Below, piece by piece: positions 52,438 through 55,357 of a DNA stretch of 55,357 bases. Below the pieces are notes generated by a model. The model saw nothing but the letters and a program-made list of their open reading frames with translations. It was not told where the DNA came from and searched no databases. The translations under genes were made by a program, and so were the position numbers. The first letter of the stretch is position 1; the number at the start of each line of letters is the position of its first letter. Source of the DNA: an uncultured Eubacterium sp. (lineage in GTDB: Bacteria > Bacillota > Clostridia > Lachnospirales > Lachnospiraceae); the NCBI GenBank assembly GCA_910577225.1, contig CAJTMV010000026.1, forward strand, positions 1-55,357, written 5' to 3'.

Positions 52438-52465
52438 AGTATACCAAATTATTTCATACTTTCAA
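52438..52465 (-). promoter_or_regulatory. Promoter of the RiPP operon
   Basis: On the minus strand TTGAAA (52460-52465) and TATACT (52438-52443) are separated by 16 bases. The leader to the precursor ATG is about 100 bases. Confidence 0.65.
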
Positions 52466-52899
52466 TAAAATGGGTTAATCGAACTCATTTTACGAATAAA
52501 TGATTTTTATCATCTCTCCCTTTGACGTTTATTACAGAATAAACGTACCTAAAAAAGATATTCTGTCCTTTTGATCTACCTATAACTCTAATTTTATGTT
52601 TGTAACTATCTTTCATTCAAATCTTTAATACATACACCCTTCTCTGCGAATAAAAATTTTCACTTATTTATCGGACTATTAAAACAATTGATCACATCCA
52701 CAAACTCATTTATGGCGACTACAGCATGATAGTATAACGAGAACACAAAATATACCATTACAGCAGCGTCATCATCCATATATATGTACAGAGGATAGTA
52801 GAAAATTGCTTTTTAAAAAAATCTTAAGGAGAATATCAGGACATCCAATAAACGTAATTGTCATTCACAAAAAAACCTCAAAAGCCAGTATAGTAAATT
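52466..52899. other. AT-rich gap upstream of the RiPP operon, no gene seen
   Basis: No frame with a ribosome binding site and a recognisable product. A 38-codon minus-strand frame near 52790-52670 (MDDDAAVMVYFVFS...) has no supporting signal. The region probably includes decayed transposon flank. Confidence 0.5.
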
Positions 52900-53322
52900 C
52901 TGAATTTATAGCAAAAAACGATGAGGGTAAATTCGAGCCAGATCTTCTCCGTAAATACCATAAGCATATATGAGCATTGAAGGAAACGTAATCTCCCTAA
53001 GTGCAATGTGTGTGAACACAAAGGATATCCATGCCCAAATAAGGAACTTTACGGAATAGATCTATCTGCTGAAATAGTCAGTAAAACCACGGGCAAGATA
53101 CCTCTGGAGGTCAGAAAATGGCAGTCGTATCCACCAAATGCGGTCTTTCCATTTATATTTATGTACTACATTCATCATAAATAAGGGAAGATGATGCATC
53201 CTAAACCGTGACGCCTACATGATACGTAGTATCATCACAGAAGGCTATACAGATTTCCTGCACATCGCCACAAGTGCCAGTGAGACCAGTAAATTCTGGC
53301 TGAAAATGCTAGAACGTGTTTG
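52900..53322 (+). pseudogene. IS256-family transposase remnant
   Basis: Plus-strand translation in successive frames gives EGKFEPDLLRKYHKH, then KELYGIDLSAEIVSKTTGKI with EVRKWQS, and finally AYMIRSIITEGYTDFL with SETSKFWLKML. These are consecutive landmarks of IS256 (Mutator-type) transposases. Stops and frame changes separate them and both ends are missing. Confidence 0.8.
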
Positions 53323-53469
53323 AAAAATCGAGGCAATTATTTATTTTAACCAAATAAATACGGACCCAAGGCAGAAAAGCCAGGTATAAAAGACAGCTTG
53401 TCATATCTGATAACAATCCCTCAAAAAGATTTGAGTTTTAGAAAAAATTTTTCCACTAGTTAGTGTTCT

Positions 53470-54066
53470 TTATAAAGCCGCCAGACACAACGGCACTGGT
53501 ATTTTACGCCTTTTCCGGAAATAATCGTCGCTCACCGCCGCGGTCGTATATGTCAGCTTATTGCTGTCATACCCGCGTTCACCAGGAACGCTGCTTTCCT
53601 TTATATGCTCAGGGACAGAAATGGCAAATATAATATCGTTCCAATGTCCTTCACTAATCATTATGTAAACGGGACAGTCGTACGGAGCTGTATGGAGTTT
53701 TGTGCTGGCACTCGGCCGTTTCCGATTTCAACAGGAGGAGGAACTATCCTTTCTGTCGCCAGCGCTGATCTGGTGAGCTTTGGCAATGGAAACGTCAGGC
53801 GATGTTTCCTGAATTTCGGCATCCAAGCTGAGCATGCGAAAAATATTGTCAGATATGCCGTCATGCATATACGCAAACGGCTGTATTTGCTCTTTTACGG
53901 ACCATCGCTATCAGGAAGGTCACCCTGCGATGAGCTGCTACTGACAGTCCAGACCACATCATTCAGCATAGTGCAGTTATCCTGTACAGTCTTCGATGTT
54001 TTCCAGTATTTCGGACGTAAACAAGTTCTATGTTTTTTCCATTCCTGAGCTGTTAATTCATAGCAT
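53470..54066 (-). pseudogene. IS5-family transposase remnant
   Basis: Minus-strand frames give ELTAQEWKKH, MLNDVVWTVSSSS with QGDLPDSDGP, then IFRMLSLDAEIQE with AKAHQISAGDRK, ISEGHWND and GERGYDSNKL in that order. This is the N-to-C order of IS5-group DDE transposases (DSTxxKAHQ, TEGQxxD, DxGYDSN). A stop replaces the conserved Trp after DGP, and frameshifts and a missing C-terminus show it is dead. Confidence 0.8.
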
Positions 54067-54149
54067 CCTTAACATAATGATTACTCCCTGGTAAAACATT
54101 TCTTAAATAATAATGAATAATTGATACTATCTCGGTTTTATCTGATACA

Positions 54150-54540
54150 AAAAAAACATATTGTCTGCTTTTCAAGAAGCCGCTCTCTTCCGTCAGGACT
54201 GGTCAAAAGAACCAGCTTGTCCTGCTTGCGTCACAACAGGAGACTTAACCAGAATATTTCACCACAGGTTGGGCTTCATTATAATAATGTTGCCACTTGG
54301 CGCCACCGTTTCCTCGCAGCGCTCCTAGCCTTGCAGAAGTTTGAAGCGGGTGACCCGATAAATTTTGGAAATGAGATACAGGCAATTCTGTCCGACAAAA
54401 ACGCCTTGGTGATCCGGCTGTTTTTACGCCGGACCAGATCATTCGAATCATCGACCCTGCCTACAGCAACGCAGTTGATTTTGAGAATACAATCTTACGG
54501 CACACCCATTTAAGTAGCCATATTCCAAGATACCATTAGT
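54150..54540 (+). pseudogene. IS630-family transposase N-terminal remnant
   Basis: Plus-strand frames give NQNISPQVGLHYNNVATWRH with RFLAALLALQKFEAGDP, then, in another frame, VFTPDQIIRIIDPAYSNAV. These match the helix-turn-helix and the following P-x-x-FTPEQI-type segment of IS630/Tc1-like transposases. The catalytic DDE part is absent. Confidence 0.75.
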
Positions 54541-54607
54541 AATTTAATCACTGTTATTTGGGCAATGCTGTACCAGCATTATCATATACAACTATATTAA
54601 CCCAAAT

Positions 54608-54787
54608 TTATTGTTTTCTATAAACATGATGATTGTATACTTGACTTCTCTTTTTTTTCTGCTCATCAGATTTAAGAACGTCTGGAATTTGAGGATCAAA
54701 CATTCCTGGAATCATACATTTACCTACTGCATGATTCCCCAAATCAATTACGAAATTACCAATAATTTTTTTCAAATTTTCTCTCAT
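54608..54787 (-). CDS. AgrD-like cyclic-lactone autoinducer precursor
   Basis: 59 codons. An amphipathic N-terminal helix (MRENLKKIIGNFVIDLGN) leads to a core, GKCMIPGMF, followed by DPQIPDVLKSDE and a basic tail. Helix, one Cys at residue 24 inside a short hydrophobic core, then an acidic D/E-P-x-I/V-P segment is the AgrD pattern; the predicted ring would be Cys24 to Phe30 or nearby. The lysine-rich C-terminal tail is longer than usual. GGGG lies nine bases before ATG 54787 and a TATACT-like -10 lies upstream (54828-54833). No AgrB protease is present next to it in the window. The call is by pattern. Confidence 0.55.
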   Translation of the reverse strand: MRENLKKIIGNFVIDLGNHAVGKCMIPGMFDPQIPDVLKSDEQKKKRSQVYNHHVYRKQ

Positions 54788-54859
54788 TCATTCTTTCCCC
54801 TTTCGTTTTCGTATTCTGTATTAATAGTATACCTCACTATTCTCATTGTTATTAATTTT

Positions 54860-55357
54860 TAGTAAAATACTCTTCATTAAGATAAATCGAAAATTTCTCA
54901 CAATTTTTTAACGTTTATTCAATAATAACCGTTGAATTTTTTAAAACTAGTTATATAATAGAGTTATGTTAATATTGCACTACAAAAAACATTTATTAAA
55001 TATCAATTACAAAAAAATGAATGAAATGTTTTCCAGATATATTGAAACCTGCTGGAAAATTAAACTTTAGTCTTAAATTAAACTTTGATAGTAAATACTT
55101 TTAGCAATCATGAATTCGTAGTTATAAAAACATTATAAAAGTGAATAGAGAAATATTGTGTAGATGAATTGATTCGTTTTGTACTTCTACATGATAGTCG
55201 TGTCCTCTAACTGGCTATACTATATGGCGGAAAAGATTCTTAAAATTACAATTTTTCGTCTGTTTCAAAACAGTATTCACCGAAAAAATTTTTTATTATA
55301 ATTAACTCAACTTTCCCACCAGCAAAACTGGGTTAAACGCTTGAATTTACAAGCAAA
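54860..55357. other. AT-rich end region, no gene seen
   Basis: Apart from the repeat/promoter above I see no gene. A 17-codon frame (MNEMFSRYIETCWK...) at about 55017 has no ribosome binding site. Confidence 0.5.
54910..54959 (+). promoter_or_regulatory. Direct repeats and rightward promoter, possible LytTR site
   Basis: AACGTT (54910-54915) and ACCGTT (54928-54933) repeat in the same direction with an 18-base period. They overlap a plausible promoter, TTGAAT (54932-54937) and TATAAT (54954-54959), spaced 16 bases. ACCGTTGAA resembles AgrA/LytTR half sites, though the period is shorter than the usual 21. No gene is seen downstream in the window. Confidence 0.3.

Noticed and set aside
52670..52790. 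A 38-codon minus-strand frame as a second precursor peptide
   Set aside because: No ribosome binding site, no cysteine pattern like the precursor, and no similarity to it.
53605..54048. A 147-codon plus-strand open frame
   Set aside because: It is antisense to the IS5-family transposase remnant, whose minus-strand frames carry recognisable transposase landmarks in order. The plus frame has no ribosome binding site and no family signal.

Overview
The window looks like a chromosomal segment of a Gram-positive, low-to-mid GC Firmicute of class Clostridia, most likely a gut Lachnospiraceae. The evidence is strong AGGAGG-type ribosome binding sites, near-uniform minus-strand gene orientation, a YajC-Tgt-PurO-like block, a CoaE/FtsA-like locus, a PRD-type mannitol regulator and a mannan-degradation operon of the Roseburia kind. 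No rRNA, tRNA or CRISPR array was seen.

Layout. 0.2-3.9 kb: mannitol PTS IICB (mtlA) followed by its PRD activator (mtlR). 4.0-6.5 kb: a secreted surface protein with an Ig-like domain and a Gly-Ser linker. 6.5-9.3 kb: a two-gene operon of a HEPN-like protein and a KGGVGR-type ParA/MinD-like ATPase, divergent from a small plus-strand gene. 9.7-16.9 kb: a branched-chain amino acid/serine operon (leuB-ilvD-ilvB-serC-serA) with a clear promoter and terminator. 16.9-31.8 kb: housekeeping genes (yajC, tgt, a PurO-like protein, a CgeB-like glycosyltransferase, a DUF711/PFL protein, an ACT protein, a WalJ-like metallo-hydrolase, a CoaE-FtsA fused frame, polA, a thioesterase, two probable corrinoid-linked proteins, a VOC protein). 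A GT-rich gap at 19.3-20.0 kb holds a large palindromic element and a tandem repeat. 31.9-33.9 kb: a small accessory segment with a serine recombinase and a VapBC-type toxin-antitoxin cassette between two 124-bp direct repeats. 33.9-41.4 kb: a beta-mannan operon (CE2-like esterase, second SGNH esterase, GH1, ManA, secreted GH26).

From about 41.5 kb to the end the DNA becomes clearly more AT-rich and looks horizontally acquired. Its core (42.0-52.5 kb) is one long minus-strand transcription unit that I read as an uncharacterised radical-SAM RiPP system. It starts with a 72-residue precursor peptide carrying six cysteines. A long intergenic RNA hairpin follows, then two paralogous radical SAM/SPASM enzymes with PqqD-like N-termini and a third radical SAM/SPASM enzyme. 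Next come an S8 subtilisin-like protease with a degenerate carrier-protein-like tail, a peptidase-less ABC exporter, and an FtsX-type permease with its ATPase (possible self-immunity). A decayed PBECR4-like nuclease gene sits before the terminator.

Upstream of the RiPP operon (52.9-54.5 kb) is a graveyard of three insertion-sequence remnants (IS256-like, IS5-like, IS630-like). Beyond them is a 59-codon gene whose product resembles AgrD cyclic-lactone autoinducer precursors; no agrB is visible. The strongest candidate for a new system is the RiPP cluster. The HEPN/KGGVGR pair and the AgrD-like gene come next.
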